From: Pseudomonadota bacterium
GTDB lineage: Bacteria > Pseudomonadota > Alphaproteobacteria > SHVP01
Direction: 5' to 3'
NCBI GenBank assembly: GCA_022566715.1
Contig: JADFIH010000010.1
Coordinates: 1 to 32,362 of the forward strand
Length of the DNA stretch: 32,362 nt
Shown here: one piece after another, positions 31,686 to 32,362 of the stretch
Position numbering within the stretch: position 1 is the stretch's first letter
Layout of the letters: each line of letters opens with the position of its first letter
The notes under the pieces: model-generated
The model's database searches: none
The model's input: the letters and a program-made list of their open reading frames with translations, nothing else
What the model was told of the DNA's origin: nothing
Program-made: the position numbers and the translations under genes

Positions 31686-32177
31686 ATGGGGATGGACGCG
31701 AAAGACTCATTCGACGCCCTGAACAAGTTTCTGACTCTGCTGGGCGACAACAAGCTCGCCGCCAAGGCGATCGTCGGGGTGATGAATCAGCGGCTGGTGC
31801 GCGTGCTCTGCGACGAATGCCGTGAGGCGTTCGAGCCTGATGCGGCCACACTCAAGAAGCTCAACCTGCCCGCGGACAAGATCGATCGGTTCTACCGCCC
31901 GCCGACGGAAAAGAAGCTTGATCGCAAGGGGCGCGAAATCCTCTGCTTGACCTGTCAGGGAACCGGTTATGTCGGACGGACGGGAGTCTTCGAACTCCTG
32001 GTGGTCGACGAAGGCGTGACGAAATTGATCGAAGCGGGCGCCCCGATCGATCGCATCAAGGCCCACAGCCGCAAGAACAGAATGTACTACTTGCAGGAGA
32101 CCGGGCTGCTGAAGGTCATTGACGGCAGGACGAGCATGAACGAAATCCTCCGGTGCCTGCGCACCAGTGAAAAGTAA
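31686..32177 (+). CDS. GspE/PilB-type secretion ATPase, C-terminal fragment (5' part missing)
   Basis: [16 protein letters not shown]...[35 protein letters not shown]...[17 protein letters not shown]: zinc tetracysteine region and C-terminal domain of GspE; no Walker A. Confidence 0.88.
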   Translation: MGMDAKDSFDALNKFLTLLGDNKLAAKAIVGVMNQRLVRVLCDECREAFEPDAATLKKLNLPADKIDRFYRPPTEKKLDRKGREILCLTCQGTGYVGRTGVFELLVVDEGVTKLIEAGAPIDRIKAHSRKNRMYYLQETGLLKVIDGRTSMNEILRCLRTSEK

Positions 32178-32192
32178 CGCGGAGTCGGACCC

Positions 32193-32362
32193 ATGTGGTT
32201 GACGCTCATTCTGATGGCCCTGCTGCTCGGTATCACCCTGCGCCAGTCGATGCAGGGGTTTTTCAGCGCGCTGATTCTTGCGGTGCTTTCCATCTGCTGT
32301 GCGGCCGGGGCGCTGGGCAACTACGAATGGGTGGCGGTGAACTGGGTCGCGCCCATGTTTTG
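32193..32362 (+). CDS. Hypothetical membrane protein (partial; possibly CvpA-like)
   Basis: MWLTLILMALLLGITLRQSMQGFFSALILAVLSICCAAGALGNYEWVAVNWVAPMF runs off the window end. Confidence 0.55.
   Translation, partial: MWLTLILMALLLGITLRQSMQGFFSALILAVLSICCAAGALGNYEWVAVNWVAPMF

Overview
GC-rich alphaproteobacterial-looking segment (Rhodospirillales-like by gene content and order; taxonomic inference only). Layout: (i) 1-3.7 kb is a decayed accessory region with an IS6-family transposase, an N-terminally truncated rolling-circle/phage-type replication initiation protein, a UvrD-like helicase C-terminal fragment interrupted by a complete IS5-family element, and a tRNA-Glu(CTC) whose 3' end faces this region. 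(ii) 3.9-31.2 kb is mostly ordinary core genome: ltaE, JAMM protease, DUF6476-like protein, rluD, rpoH, a tail-anchored predicted pseudokinase plus coupled membrane protein, PaaK-like ligase, purA, hisZ, serA, serC, thiD, glmM, folP, ftsH, tilS, cpoB, pal, tolB, tolA, tolR, tolQ, ybgC, 3' part of ruvB. (iii) At about 31.68 kb ruvB stops abruptly and abuts, on the opposite strand, a 5'-truncated GspE/PilB-type ATPase fragment: a rearrangement or an assembly chimera. The non-coding signals I find most worth following are a near-perfect CIRCE (HrcA) operator upstream of rpoH, a structured repeat found directly at the stop codons of both rpoH and thiD, a second palindromic repeat family (two copies), 68-bp direct repeats bracketing the PaaK-like gene, and a serC leader. 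I see no CRISPR array and no complete, clearly novel multi-gene system; the pseudokinase pair is the best protein-level candidate.
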